Source: Rhizobium sp. Q54 (GTDB lineage Bacteria > Pseudomonadota > Alphaproteobacteria > Rhizobiales > Beijerinckiaceae). Taken from it: a stretch of 26,861 bases of DNA. The notes beneath the pieces are model-generated. The model was not told where the DNA came from, made no database searches, and saw only the letters and a program-made list of their open reading frames with translations. Shown one piece after another: positions 16,514 to 24,297 of this stretch. Every line of letters starts with the position of its first letter. The first letter of the stretch is position 1. The stretch spans positions 1 through 26,861 of the forward strand of contig CAMDOY010000007.1 of assembly GCA_945903655.1 (NCBI GenBank). The letters are read 5' to 3'. Position numbers and translations under genes: made by a program.

Positions 16514-18094
16514 TCACAACCCCGCCGCGCCCCCATCCGCGCGCGGATCATGGGCCGCCTCCACCCTCCCGCGAACATCGCGCATCAACGCGCCCGCATG
16601 GCCGAAGGCGTCGGAGCGGGGTTTTACGGAGGGCTCGTGGCCCGCCTTTTCCAGCGCGCGCACCAACGAGGGGTCGAATTCCTCCTCCATGGCCAGCTGG
16701 GTCGAGGCCGCGCCCCAGGTGCGGCCCAGCACGAAGCGGGGCGCGTCGAGGGCCTCGGCCAATCCCATGCCATGCAGCACCCTCGTGAAAAGCTGCGCCT
16801 GCACCTGCGGCTGGCCATCGCCGCCCATGGTTCCATAGGGCATCACGCGGCCATCGCTGAAGGCAACCAGCGCGGGATTGAGCGTGTGGAAGGGCTTGCG
16901 GCCCGGCGACAGCGGATTGTTTGAACGCGCATCGAGCGAGAAGGAAACGCCCCGGTTCTGCATGAGCACGCCGGTGCGCGGCAACAGGCAGCCCGAGCCA
17001 TATTCCCAATAGGTGGACTGGATATAGGAGACCGCATAGCCGTCCCGGTCCACCGCCCCCATCCAGATCGTGTCGCCCTTGGCGGGCGGCAGGGGGAAGG
17101 GCGCGGCGCGGCCCATGTCGATGAGAGACGCCTCCATGGCCAGGGCGCGCGGCTCCAGAGCCTCCTGCGGGCGGCCTTCGCTGAAGGCGGGGTCGATGCA
17201 GAGCTTGTCTCTTATGGCGAAGGCGCGCTTGGTGGCCTCCACGAGGCCGTGGATATGGGCGAAGCCCTCGGGCGTCGTCACCCCCATCCGGTCGAAAATC
17301 CCCAGGATCAGCAGCGAGGCGAGCCCTTGGGTCGGCGGGGGAAAATTGTAGTGGGTGCGGCCCGCCAGCTTCAGGGCCAGGGGCTCGCGCACCTTCGCCT
17401 CGAACTGACGCAAATCCTCGCGGGTGACGGGGCTGCCGATGCGCTCGAGATCTTCGGCGATCTCGCGGCCCACATCGCCCCGGTAGAAATCATCGAGGCC
17501 CTGCTGGGCCAGATGATCGAGGGTCGCGCCCAGTGCCTCATAGCGCAGCAGGGTTCCCTGGGCGGGGATCTTGCCCTCGCGCAGATAGACGGATGCGAAG
17601 CCCGGCGCCTGGGCCAGCGGCCCCAGATCTGGCTGGCAACGCGCCTGCGAGGGCGACACGGGCACGCCCTCGCGGGCATGGCGGATGGCGTCGGCGAGGA
17701 GATCGCGCAGGGTCAGGCGCCCGCCGATGGTGCGCGCATAGTCCAGCGCCAGCGCCCAGCCGCCCACGGCCCCGGGCACGGTGAGGGCCGCGTCCGGCCC
17801 GCGCGGGGGGATCGTCTCGTATTCGCGGCGCTGGTAGCGGGCGATGTTGGCCTTGGCCCCGGCGGGTCCGCAGGCCTCGAAGGCGCGCACCCGGCCCTTG
17901 GGCTCTCGCACAAGCCAGAACCCGTCGCCGCCGATGGAGTTCATGTGGGGATAGACGACCGCGATGGTCGCGGCCATGGCCACCATGGCCTCCACCGCAT
18001 TGCCGCCCATGGCGAGCACATTGCGCCCGGCGTCCGCCGCCGCCTGATGGGGAGCGGCGACGGCGGCGGTGGAGAAAACCTGCGTCGAACCCAT
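16514..18094 (-). CDS. Gamma-glutamyltransferase-family protein, acylase-like
   Basis: The product is a 526-residue Ntn-hydrolase of the gamma-glutamyltransferase family. The expected self-cleavage site is before Thr342 (GDT-IWMGAVDRDG), giving a large subunit of about 341 and a small one of about 185 residues. Family signatures include HQAAADAGRNVLAMGGNAVEA near 16-36, GGDGFW near 55-60, YGSGCLLP near 365-372 and GTMGGDGQPQ at 421-430. No signal peptide is visible, so it should be cytoplasmic. The oxyanion-hole SSMSP motif of true transpeptidases is HTLNP here (403-407), and the TTH at the nucleophile is TIW. This suggests a hydrolase or acylase relative rather than a glutathione transpeptidase. 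GAGG lies 5 bases before the ATG at 18092-18094. It is divergent from a small membrane protein. Confidence 0.9.
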   Translation of the reverse strand: MGSTQVFSTAAVAAPHQAAADAGRNVLAMGGNAVEAMVAMAATIAVVYPHMNSIGGDGFWLVREPKGRVRAFEACGPAGAKANIARYQRREYETIPPRGPDAALTVPGAVGGWALALDYARTIGGRLTLRDLLADAIRHAREGVPVSPSQARCQPDLGPLAQAPGFASVYLREGKIPAQGTLLRYEALGATLDHLAQQGLDDFYRGDVGREIAEDLERIGSPVTREDLRQFEAKVREPLALKLAGRTHYNFPPPTQGLASLLILGIFDRMGVTTPEGFAHIHGLVEATKRAFAIRDKLCIDPAFSEGRPQEALEPRALAMEASLIDMGRAAPFPLPPAKGDTIWMGAVDRDGYAVSYIQSTYWEYGSGCLLPRTGVLMQNRGVSFSLDARSNNPLSPGRKPFHTLNPALVAFSDGRVMPYGTMGGDGQPQVQAQLFTRVLHGMGLAEALDAPRFVLGRTWGAASTQLAMEEEFDPSLVRALEKAGHEPSVKPRSDAFGHAGALMRDVRGRVEAAHDPRADGGAAGL

Positions 18095-18105
18095 GGGACC
18101 CTCAC

Positions 18106-18135
18106 TTGTTGCGCCAGCAAGCCCGATGCTATAGT
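18106..18135 (+). promoter_or_regulatory. Candidate sigma-70-type promoter for the small membrane protein
   Basis: TTGTTG (18106-18111) as a -35 and TATAGT (18130-18135) as a -10 are separated by 18 bases. Transcription would start near 18142, leaving a leader of about 37 bases that contains the ribosome site. It lies in the 84-base gap between the two divergent genes. Confidence 0.5.
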
Positions 18136-18178
18136 GCCCCCTGAAGTTGTCGCAAAGCCTTCATCCGGAGCAAAAGCC

Positions 18179-18415
18179 GTGGCCGACCAAAAGCCGATCA
18201 ACTGGCAAAACGCCCTGACCATCGTCAGCGTGGCCATTCTCGTCGGCACCGAGGTCGTGGGCATGACCTGGGCGGCGGGCTGGGCGCTGGGCGGTCTGTT
18301 CCAGCTGCCGGGCATCGTCAGCGCCATCGTCGAGATCGCCGGCGCCCTGCTGGGCTTTGTGCTGCTCTATTATTTCGTGCGCGCAGCGCTGAAGGTTGAG
18401 CCCATCAGGGGGTGA
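18179..18415 (+). CDS. Small two-helix membrane protein, function unknown
   Basis: The product is a 78-residue protein read from a GTG start. GGAG at 18167-18170, 8 bases upstream, decides the start; the same frame runs open far upstream (to 17249), but that part is the shadow of the gamma-glutamyltransferase gene. The N-terminus is polar (residues 1-11, with ADQKPINWQ). Two hydrophobic helices follow, at about 12-36 (TIVSVAILVGTEVVGMTWAAG) and 44-68 (IVSAIVEIAGALLGFVLLYYF), and a short basic tail ends VEPIRG. I do not recognise a family with certainty; similar tiny two-helix proteins are common and uncharacterised in Hyphomicrobiales. Its stop is 2 bases from that of the convergent DUF1850 gene, and it has its own likely promoter. 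Confidence 0.75.
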   Translation: MADQKPINWQNALTIVSVAILVGTEVVGMTWAAGWALGGLFQLPGIVSAIVEIAGALLGFVLLYYFVRAALKVEPIRG

Positions 18416-18417
18416 GG

Positions 18418-18783
18418 CTACTCACACGCCTTCAACACCACAACATCCGCGCTCTCGCCATTTGCGCCAATCCTGCGGCATTCGCCGCCCGCACAGAGCC
18501 CCCAGCCCTGGGGTATCGCATCTGATCTCCGCAGCAGCAGTTCAGGCAACGGCGGGACCTTTGGCGTCCAGCGCCACCATGTTCCGTGAAATCTAGCGCC
18601 CTCGCCCGGCTCCATGCCGGCGCCCAGGCTCTCGATGCGCGCCTCGACCAGCGTCAGCTTGTCCCCCGCCACCAGCCAGTCCTCCTCCCATCGGGTCTTC
18701 TCGATGGAATGGGTCCAGGTGAGGGTGAAGCCTGCGACCGCAAGCCGTATCAAGCCCGCTCCCGCGAGGATGCACAGGCTCAC
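18418..18783 (-). CDS. DUF1850 domain-containing protein of the TRAP operon
   Basis: The product is 121 residues. A single N-terminal hydrophobic helix (about 4-20) is followed by the DUF1850 signature: HSIEKTRWEEDW at 25-36 and LVEARIESLGAGMEPGEGARF at about 45-65. A Cys-containing stretch (GLCAGGECRRIG) lies near the C-terminus. DUF1850 proteins are almost always encoded with TAXI-type TRAP transporters and are suspected accessory subunits; no activity is known. I placed the start at the GTG at 18781-18783, which overlaps the permease stop by four bases (GTGA), the classical coupled arrangement. Reading the frame further upstream gives only low-complexity Arg/Gly/His sequence, the shadow of the permease gene. 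Confidence 0.88.
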   Translation of the reverse strand: MSLCILAGAGLIRLAVAGFTLTWTHSIEKTRWEEDWLVAGDKLTLVEARIESLGAGMEPGEGARFHGTWWRWTPKVPPLPELLLRRSDAIPQGWGLCAGGECRRIGANGESADVVVLKACE

Positions 18784-20879
18784 GCCGCTGCGCGCCGCGC
18801 TTCCAGGAAATTCCAGACCAGCAGACCCAGCGCGATGGCGATGGCGGCGGGGTCGGTCCAGGTTCCCGGGATGATGAACAGGGCGCCCGACAGCACCGCC
18901 AGAGCCTGCTGCAGACGGCTCACATGGGTGAAGAAAAACCCGATGGCCGCGACGCCGCAAACGAGGATGGTGAGGCTGGCCTTGAAGAAGGCCCAGAGCA
19001 CCTCCACCCAATAGCCATACTCCGCGGCAATCTGCCCGCCCGCCTGCATCATGAGGGTGGGCTCATAGACGCCCATGAAGGGGATCAGAAAGCCCGCCAG
19101 CGCGATGCGCGTGGCCTGCCAGCCGATGGCGTCGGGGCTCGCCTTGGCGATGGGCGCCGCCGCCAGAGCGGCCAGCGCGACGGGCGGAGTCAGGTCCGCG
19201 ATGATGCCGTAGTAGAACACGAACATATGGCTGCTGATGAGCGGCACGCCCAGTTGCAGCAGGGCGGGCGCGGCCAGCGAGGCCGTGATGATATAGGTGG
19301 GAATGGTCGGCAGGCCCGTGCCCAGCACGATGCAGGTGAACATCACCAGCATCAGGCACAGGAACAGGGATTCCCGACCGAAGGAGACAATCCAGTTGCC
19401 GAAAATCGTGGCGGTGCCCGTCAGCGTCAGGGTGCCGATCACCGTGCCCACGATGGCGCAGGCCAGGCCCACGGGCAGCGCCTGCCGCGCCCCCTCCGCC
19501 AGCACGTCGCGGCAGATGAGGATGGTCTCGCGGCCGCCACGCGTGAGCGCGTTGGCGAGCACCAGCGCGCCGATGAGCCAGAGCAGCACATTCACGCCAA
19601 ACTTGAGGAAGGTCGCCGCCACCAGGCCCAGCACGATCCAGAGCGCCGTGCGCAGCGCGGTCCCCTTGAGGTTGAGCGCGAAGGCGCCCGCCAGAATCAT
19701 CATGACCGTCAGGGCGAGGCCCATGGAGCCGGCGAAGAGCGGCGTGTAGCCATCCATCAACAAATAGATCAGCACCGCCAGCGGCAGGGCCAGATGCCAC
19801 TGGCGCTTGATGGCGGCGATGGGGCTCGGCAATTCCGCGCGCGGAATGCCCACGAGGCCACGCTTGCCCGCCTCCAGATGCACCATCCAGAAGGCCGAGG
19901 CGAAATAGAGAATGGCGGGAATGATCGCGGCCTTCACGATCTCCGCATAGGGCACGTTGATATTCTCGGCCATGATGAAGGCGACAGCGCCCATGACCGG
20001 GGGCATGATCTGCCCGCCCATGGAGGCCGTGGCCTCGACCCCACCCGCAAAGGCGCCGCGATAGCCGAATTTCATCATCAGCGGAATCGTGAACTGGCCC
20101 ACCGTCACCACATTGGCGACGCCCGAGCCCGAGATCGTGCCCATCATCGCTGACGAAATCACCGCCACCTTGGCCGGTCCGCCGCGCGAGGAGCCCACAA
20201 GGCCAAGGGCCACATCGTTGAAGAGCTGAATCATGCCCGCGCGCTCCAGAAAGGCGCCGAACAGGATGAAGAGATAGATATAGGTCGCCGAAATGCCCGT
20301 GGGCGTGGCGTAGATGCCCTCGGTGCCGAAGCTCAATTGCTCGATGATCTGCTCAATGTCGAAGGGGCGGTGATCGAAGGGGCGCGGCAGCAAATGGCCC
20401 CAGGCCGCATAGGCGATGAAACCCAGACAGATCAACGGCAGGGCGGCGCCCATGAGCCGCCAGGAAATGGCGAAGAGGATCACCAACGAGGACACGCCGA
20501 TGATCAGATCGGAACGGCTGAGGTCGCCTGCGGCGTTGACGAGATCAAAATAGAAAATCCAGTGATAGAGGCCGACGCCGAACCCCGCGAGGCCAAAGGC
20601 CCAGATGGCGGCCTTGCGCAAGGCCGTGGGGGCGCTGTGATTGGCTACCAGCGCGCAGGCGACGAGGATCAGAAAGCCCACATGCACCGCCCGCAGAACC
20701 TGCGTGGCGATGGGCGCGAAAATCGCCGTGTAGATCTGGAAGACCGAGAAGGCCACGGCGATCCAGAACAGCAGGCGGCCCGTGAAGCCCTCGCCCCAGC
20801 CGCCGGGCAGGTGATGCTCGATGTCGAATTCGCTGGGCGCGACGACGGCGTGCGCGCTGTCCTGCGTGGTCTGGGTCAT
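18780..20879 (-). CDS. TRAP transporter permease, 4TM/12TM fusion
   Basis: The product is a 699-residue inner-membrane permease in which the small (DctQ-like, four-helix) and large (DctM-like, twelve-helix) TRAP subunits are fused. This is the usual form for TAXI-type tripartite ATP-independent periplasmic transporters, which use an ion gradient to import organic anions. The N-terminal helices lie at about 30-155. The DctM part shows GAFLERAGMIQLFNDVALGLVG, GTISGSGVANVVTVGQFTIP and GGVEATASMGGQIMPPVMGA, conserved in the family. The C-terminal helices include GTGLPTIPTYI. The start at 20877-20879 has a poor ribosome site (GAAGG about 11 bases away), which fits translation following the receptor gene. 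It is the second gene of the receptor-permease-DUF1850 operon. The ligand is unknown. Confidence 0.95.
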   Translation of the reverse strand: MTQTTQDSAHAVVAPSEFDIEHHLPGGWGEGFTGRLLFWIAVAFSVFQIYTAIFAPIATQVLRAVHVGFLILVACALVANHSAPTALRKAAIWAFGLAGFGVGLYHWIFYFDLVNAAGDLSRSDLIIGVSSLVILFAISWRLMGAALPLICLGFIAYAAWGHLLPRPFDHRPFDIEQIIEQLSFGTEGIYATPTGISATYIYLFILFGAFLERAGMIQLFNDVALGLVGSSRGGPAKVAVISSAMMGTISGSGVANVVTVGQFTIPLMMKFGYRGAFAGGVEATASMGGQIMPPVMGAVAFIMAENINVPYAEIVKAAIIPAILYFASAFWMVHLEAGKRGLVGIPRAELPSPIAAIKRQWHLALPLAVLIYLLMDGYTPLFAGSMGLALTVMMILAGAFALNLKGTALRTALWIVLGLVAATFLKFGVNVLLWLIGALVLANALTRGGRETILICRDVLAEGARQALPVGLACAIVGTVIGTLTLTGTATIFGNWIVSFGRESLFLCLMLVMFTCIVLGTGLPTIPTYIITASLAAPALLQLGVPLISSHMFVFYYGIIADLTPPVALAALAAAPIAKASPDAIGWQATRIALAGFLIPFMGVYEPTLMMQAGGQIAAEYGYWVEVLWAFFKASLTILVCGVAAIGFFFTHVSRLQQALAVLSGALFIIPGTWTDPAAIAIALGLLVWNFLEARRAAA

Positions 20880-20904
20880 GCCTGCGGAGCCTTCAGGAAG
20901 AGAC

Positions 20905-20928
20905 GGCGGGGCGCAACGACGCCCCGCC
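20905..20928 (-). other. Intercistronic hairpin between TRAP receptor and permease genes
   Basis: GGCGGGGCG (20905-20913) pairs perfectly with CGCCCCGCC (20920-20928) around a six-base loop. It falls in the 63-base gap between the receptor stop and the permease start on the minus strand and lacks a U-tract. Hairpins in this place commonly protect the receptor part of the transcript or partly terminate, giving more receptor than permease; that role is inferred here. Confidence 0.6.
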
Positions 20929-20942
20929 TTTGAGTGGGTTGA

Positions 20943-21905
20943 TTACTTCAAGACGCCCTTCTCGCGCAGATATTTCTCTGCGCCCGGATGCATGGGAATC
21001 GGCATGCCCTGCATGGCCAACTCCAGCTTGATGTCCCGCGCCGCCTGATGGGCCGCCACCAGTTCGTCGCGGGATTCGAACACGCCCTTGATCATCTGGT
21101 AGACGAGATCATCGGAGAGGCCCGCGCGGGTGACGAGATAGTTCACCACCGCCGCGCCCTGCACATCCTGCGTCTGGCCCGTATAGGTGTTGGCGGGGAT
21201 CATCGCCTTCACATAGGGCGCGCCGATCTTGTCCACGAGCGGGCCGGGGATCTCCACCACGGTGATCTCGACGGAGGCGGCGAGATCGCGAATGGCGGCC
21301 ACGCCCAGACCCGCCGATTGCAGGGTGGCGTCAAGCTGGCGGTTCTTGATGAGATCGACGGATTCGGCGAAGGGAAGATATTCGACCTTGCCCAGATCCT
21401 TGTAGGTGAGGCCCGCGCCCGAGAGGATCGCGCGCGCGTTCAGCTCCGTGCCGGACTTGGGCGCGCCCACCGACAGGCGCTTGCCCTTGAGGTCGGCGAG
21501 GGTCTTGATTCCGCTTTCCTTGGAGGCCACGACCTGGATGAAATTGGGATAGATGGCGCAGACGCCGCGCAGCTTGTCCTGCTTGCCCTTGAAGCCCGCC
21601 TCCTCGTCGCCCACCCAGGCGAAGGCCAGCGAATCGCCGAGCGTGAAGGCGATTTCGCCCTTGCCCTGCTGCAACAGCACCAGATTCTCCACCGAGGCCT
21701 TGGTGGCCTGCACGGAGGGGCGCACATTGGCGATCTTCTGGGAGAAGATCTTGGAAAGGCCGACGCCGAGCGGATAGTAGACGCCCGAGGTGCCACCGGT
21801 CAGAACATTGATGAATTCATCCGCCGCAGAGGCGGGCAGCGGCGAGAGGGCGCAGGCGGCGCCGGTCAAAAGCGCGGCGTTGAAGCCGCGGCGGGTCGTC
21901 AGCAT
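20943..21905 (-). CDS. TAXI-family TRAP transporter solute-binding protein
   Basis: The product is a 320-residue periplasmic receptor of the TRAP-associated extracytoplasmic immunogenic (TAXI) type. The signal peptide contains TTRRGFNAALL, which fits a twin-arginine (Tat) motif RRxF, with likely cleavage after ASA (near residue 28). The mature protein starts with INVLTGGTSGVYYPLGVGLSK, the hallmark of the family, and later shows GDSLAFAWVGDEEAGF and LKGKRLSVGAPKSGTELNARAIL. TAXI receptors have been linked to glutamate, 2-oxoglutarate and other small carboxylates in a few cases; most are unassigned. The start at 21903-21905 has GGGGAG 8 bases away; the in-frame extension to 22010 is Pro/Gly-rich and lacks a leader character. 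It is the first gene of the TRAP operon, divergent from the GMC oxidoreductase. Confidence 0.94.
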   Translation of the reverse strand: MLTTRRGFNAALLTGAACALSPLPASAADEFINVLTGGTSGVYYPLGVGLSKIFSQKIANVRPSVQATKASVENLVLLQQGKGEIAFTLGDSLAFAWVGDEEAGFKGKQDKLRGVCAIYPNFIQVVASKESGIKTLADLKGKRLSVGAPKSGTELNARAILSGAGLTYKDLGKVEYLPFAESVDLIKNRQLDATLQSAGLGVAAIRDLAASVEITVVEIPGPLVDKIGAPYVKAMIPANTYTGQTQDVQGAAVVNYLVTRAGLSDDLVYQMIKGVFESRDELVAAHQAARDIKLELAMQGMPIPMHPGAEKYLREKGVLK

Positions 21906-21965
21906 CGTGGAATCTCCCCATGATTTGGCCGTCATAGGCCCCGGGGGCGCAGTCGGCATGGGCGG

Positions 21966-21993
21966 AATATGCGCGTCTTGGGGAATTTGTCCA
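21966..21993 (-). promoter_or_regulatory. Candidate promoter for the TRAP operon
   Basis: On the minus strand, TGGACA (21988-21993) matches five of six bases of TTGACA. CATATT (21966-21971) lies 16 bases downstream as a weak -10. Transcription would begin near 21959, leaving a leader of about 55 bases before the receptor ATG. The spacing is acceptable and the -10 poor, so this is tentative. Confidence 0.3.
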
Positions 21994-22097
21994 ATGGCCC
22001 CCGCCATCAACTTGTCCTGAAGCGCCGCCGGTTCTTCCCTTCATGGCCCGATCATGCGAACATTGGAGTCACACACAGGGCTTTCGAGGGGGAAACC

Positions 22098-23717
22098 ATG
22101 ACCGCGAAACGCGGCTACGACTATATCATCGTTGGCGCCGGATCGGCTGGCTGCGTGCTCGCCAATCGCCTGAGCGCCTCGGGCTCCGACAGCGTGCTGA
22201 TCATGGAGGCGGGCGGGCGCGACATCGACCCACTCATCCATATCCCCGTGGGCATGGGCAAGATGCACCAGTACCGGCTCCATGACTGGGGCTATGACGC
22301 GGAGTCCGACCCCGGCCTCCATGGCCGCGCCATCGAGGCCATGCGCGGCAAGGTGCTGGGCGGCTCCCATTCCATCAATGTCATGGCCTATACGCGCGGC
22401 GACCGGGGCGATTACGACCGCTGGGCGCGCGATGAGGGCGCCAAGGGCTGGTCCTATCGGGAGGTGCTGCCCTATTTCAAACGGGGCGAGACCTGGTGCG
22501 AGGGCGAGAACGCCTATCGCGGCGGCTCGGGCGAGATCAATGTGCGCTGGAGCGGGCGCTTCGATCCGCTGTTCGATTCATGGACGCAGGCGGGCAAGGC
22601 GGTCGGCTTCCGCGAGAACGAGGATTTCAACGGCGTCACCACCGAGGGCTTCGGGCGGATCCAGCAGACCATCAAGAACGGCAGGCGCCATTCGGCCGCC
22701 AGAGCCCATCTGCATCCCTCCCTCGGACGGCCCAATCTGAGCCTCGAGGTGAAGGCGCAGGCGACCCGCATCATCTTCGAGGGCACGCGGGCCGTTGGCG
22801 TGGAATATCGCAAGGACGACATGACCAAGATCGTCTATGCGGATAAGGAGGTGATCGTCTCCTCCGGCGCCTTCAACGCGCCACAACTGCTCATGCTCTC
22901 GGGCATAGGCCCCGCCGCCCATCTGCAGGAACATGGGATCAAGGCCATCGTCGATCTGCCCGTGGGGACCAATCTGCAGGACCATCTGGCGGCCTGGTTC
23001 ACCTGGGCGCGCAACAGCCCCGGCCATTTTCAGCAATTGATGCGCTTTGACCGCATGGCGCTGGCGATGCTGCAGGCATACTTCTTCGGCACGGGGCCGG
23101 GCACTGATCTGCCGGGCAATCTCTTCGCCTTCATCAAGACCGATCCGTCCCTCGAATATCCCGATATCGAATATATGTTCCGGGGCACGGCGGCCAATGC
23201 CCATCTGTGGATGCCCGGCTTCAAGGCGCCCTTCGAGGACGCCTTCGGCATTCGCCCCGCGCTCATGCGCCAGAAGAGCCGTGGCGAGGTGCTGCTGCGC
23301 TCCGCCGATCCCCTGGACAAGCCGCGCATTCACTACAATTTCCTCAGCCATCCCGATGATCTCAAGACCATCATCAAGGGCACGCGGCTGGGGCTGGAGG
23401 TGGCGAACCAGCAGCAGATGGCGGAATACAAGGGCCGCCCCATCGGCCCGCCGCCGGTGAAGACCGATGCGGATATCGAGGAATGGTTCCGCAAGACCGC
23501 CATCACCGTGCATCACCCCTGCGGCACCTGCCCCATGGGCCCGGTGCTTGATCCGCAGTTGCGGGTGCATGGAACAGAGGGCCTGCGCGTGGTGGACGCC
23601 TCGGCCATGCCCAGCATCGTCGGCGCCCATATCAACGCCGCTGTGCTGATGATCGCCGAACGGGGCGCGGACTTCATCCGCGGCCACGCGCCCCTGCCTG
23701 CGGCGACGGGGGTGTGA
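22098..23717 (+). CDS. GMC-family FAD-dependent alcohol dehydrogenase (choline dehydrogenase-like)
   Basis: The product is a 539-residue flavoprotein of the glucose-methanol-choline family, which oxidises alcohols to aldehydes or acids. The FAD dinucleotide fold is at the N-terminus: GAGSAG at 13-18, Glu37 for the ribose, and the second signature GKVLGGSHSINVMAYTRG near 87-104. IVSSGAFNAPQLLMLSGIGP near 254-273 is the GMC signature 2. The active site is in HHPCGTCPMG (His473 the likely base) and AHINA (Asn513). No signal peptide is visible. It resembles choline, polyethylene glycol and other short-alcohol dehydrogenases, so the substrate is open; no betB or choline genes accompany it. GAGGGGG lies 5 bases before the ATG at 22098, which is why the in-frame ATG at 21969 was rejected. 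It is convergent, 4 bases apart, with the TPP enzyme genes. Confidence 0.93.
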   Translation: MTAKRGYDYIIVGAGSAGCVLANRLSASGSDSVLIMEAGGRDIDPLIHIPVGMGKMHQYRLHDWGYDAESDPGLHGRAIEAMRGKVLGGSHSINVMAYTRGDRGDYDRWARDEGAKGWSYREVLPYFKRGETWCEGENAYRGGSGEINVRWSGRFDPLFDSWTQAGKAVGFRENEDFNGVTTEGFGRIQQTIKNGRRHSAARAHLHPSLGRPNLSLEVKAQATRIIFEGTRAVGVEYRKDDMTKIVYADKEVIVSSGAFNAPQLLMLSGIGPAAHLQEHGIKAIVDLPVGTNLQDHLAAWFTWARNSPGHFQQLMRFDRMALAMLQAYFFGTGPGTDLPGNLFAFIKTDPSLEYPDIEYMFRGTAANAHLWMPGFKAPFEDAFGIRPALMRQKSRGEVLLRSADPLDKPRIHYNFLSHPDDLKTIIKGTRLGLEVANQQQMAEYKGRPIGPPPVKTDADIEEWFRKTAITVHHPCGTCPMGPVLDPQLRVHGTEGLRVVDASAMPSIVGAHINAAVLMIAERGADFIRGHAPLPAATGV

Positions 23718-23729
23718 GGGCCTAGGCCC
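23718..23729. repeat. 12-base palindrome over the convergent stops
   Basis: GGGCCTAGGCCC is a perfect palindrome starting right after the GMC stop codon and containing the TAG stop of the TPP beta gene. With no loop it is a poor RNA hairpin, so I do not call it a terminator. Confidence 0.4.
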
Positions 23730-24282
23730 GCAGCGCCTCGCGCAGGCGCTGGCGGCGTTCGGCCTTGTACATGTCTTCGTAGCTGCGCGGTCCCAGCGGG
23801 CCCTGCTCGATCATCATTTCCACGAAGACCGGGCCCTCCTCACTGAGGATCGCGGGGAGCTGGGCTTCGTAATCCTCCATGCGCTCGATTCTGCGGACAT
23901 TGGCGATGCCCGCGCCGCGCGCCATGGCGGTGAAGTCCACATCCCTGTTGGGAAGGGGATGGCCGCCGTTGGCCTCGTAGCTGCCGTTATGCCAGACGAT
24001 ATGGGTGAAGTTTTTCGGGGCCGCAGCGGCGATGGTGACGAGCGTGCCCAGGTTCATCAAGAGGCTGCCGTCGCCATCCAGCACCACCACGCGCCGCTCG
24101 GGCCGCGCCAGCGCCAGGCCAATCCCATGGGACGAGGCGAGGCCCATGGCGCCGAAGGAATAATAGTTCAGCGCGCGGTCGCTCATCTCGACCCATTCGG
24201 ACGCCGTGGAATAGGTCGCCACCACGATCTCGTCGGTCAGATGGGGGGCGAGCATCTGGAGACATTTGGTCCGGTTCATCAT
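23722..24282 (-). CDS. TPP-dependent decarboxylase, C-terminal (beta) subunit
   Basis: The product is 186 residues and carries the thiamine-diphosphate-binding half of a two-subunit enzyme. It has the GDG motif at 70-72 (VLDGDGSLLMNLGTL) and the paired Asn at 99 (WHNGSYEANGG), the standard GDG-x(24-28)-N arrangement that holds Mg and the diphosphate. FGAMGLASSHGIGLALARP precedes it, as in sulfopyruvate decarboxylase beta (ComE) and phosphonopyruvate decarboxylase. Such enzymes convert a 2-oxoacid to an aldehyde and CO2. The start is one of two adjacent ATGs (24282 or 24279), with GGAG 8 bases before the first. The alpha subunit gene ends 15 bases upstream on the same strand, so the two are an operon. 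The exact substrate is not evident. Confidence 0.88.
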   Translation of the reverse strand: MMNRTKCLQMLAPHLTDEIVVATYSTASEWVEMSDRALNYYSFGAMGLASSHGIGLALARPERRVVVLDGDGSLLMNLGTLVTIAAAAPKNFTHIVWHNGSYEANGGHPLPNRDVDFTAMARGAGIANVRRIERMEDYEAQLPAILSEEGPVFVEMMIEQGPLGPRSYEDMYKAERRQRLREALRA

Positions 24283-24297
24283 GATCGTGTCTCCGGT

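Noticed and set aside
18924..20153. A 409-residue plus-strand frame inside the TRAP permease gene
   Set aside because: It is the reverse-frame shadow of a hydrophobic protein, giving Arg/His/Gln-rich sequence with no domain.
22098..23717. Calling the GMC oxidoreductase choline dehydrogenase (betA)
   Set aside because: The family is broad and no betaine aldehyde dehydrogenase, betI or choline transporter is nearby, so the specific name is not supported.
23718..23729. GGGCCTAGGCCC as a bidirectional terminator
   Set aside because: A loopless palindrome without T-tracts cannot fold into a stable terminator hairpin of normal shape.
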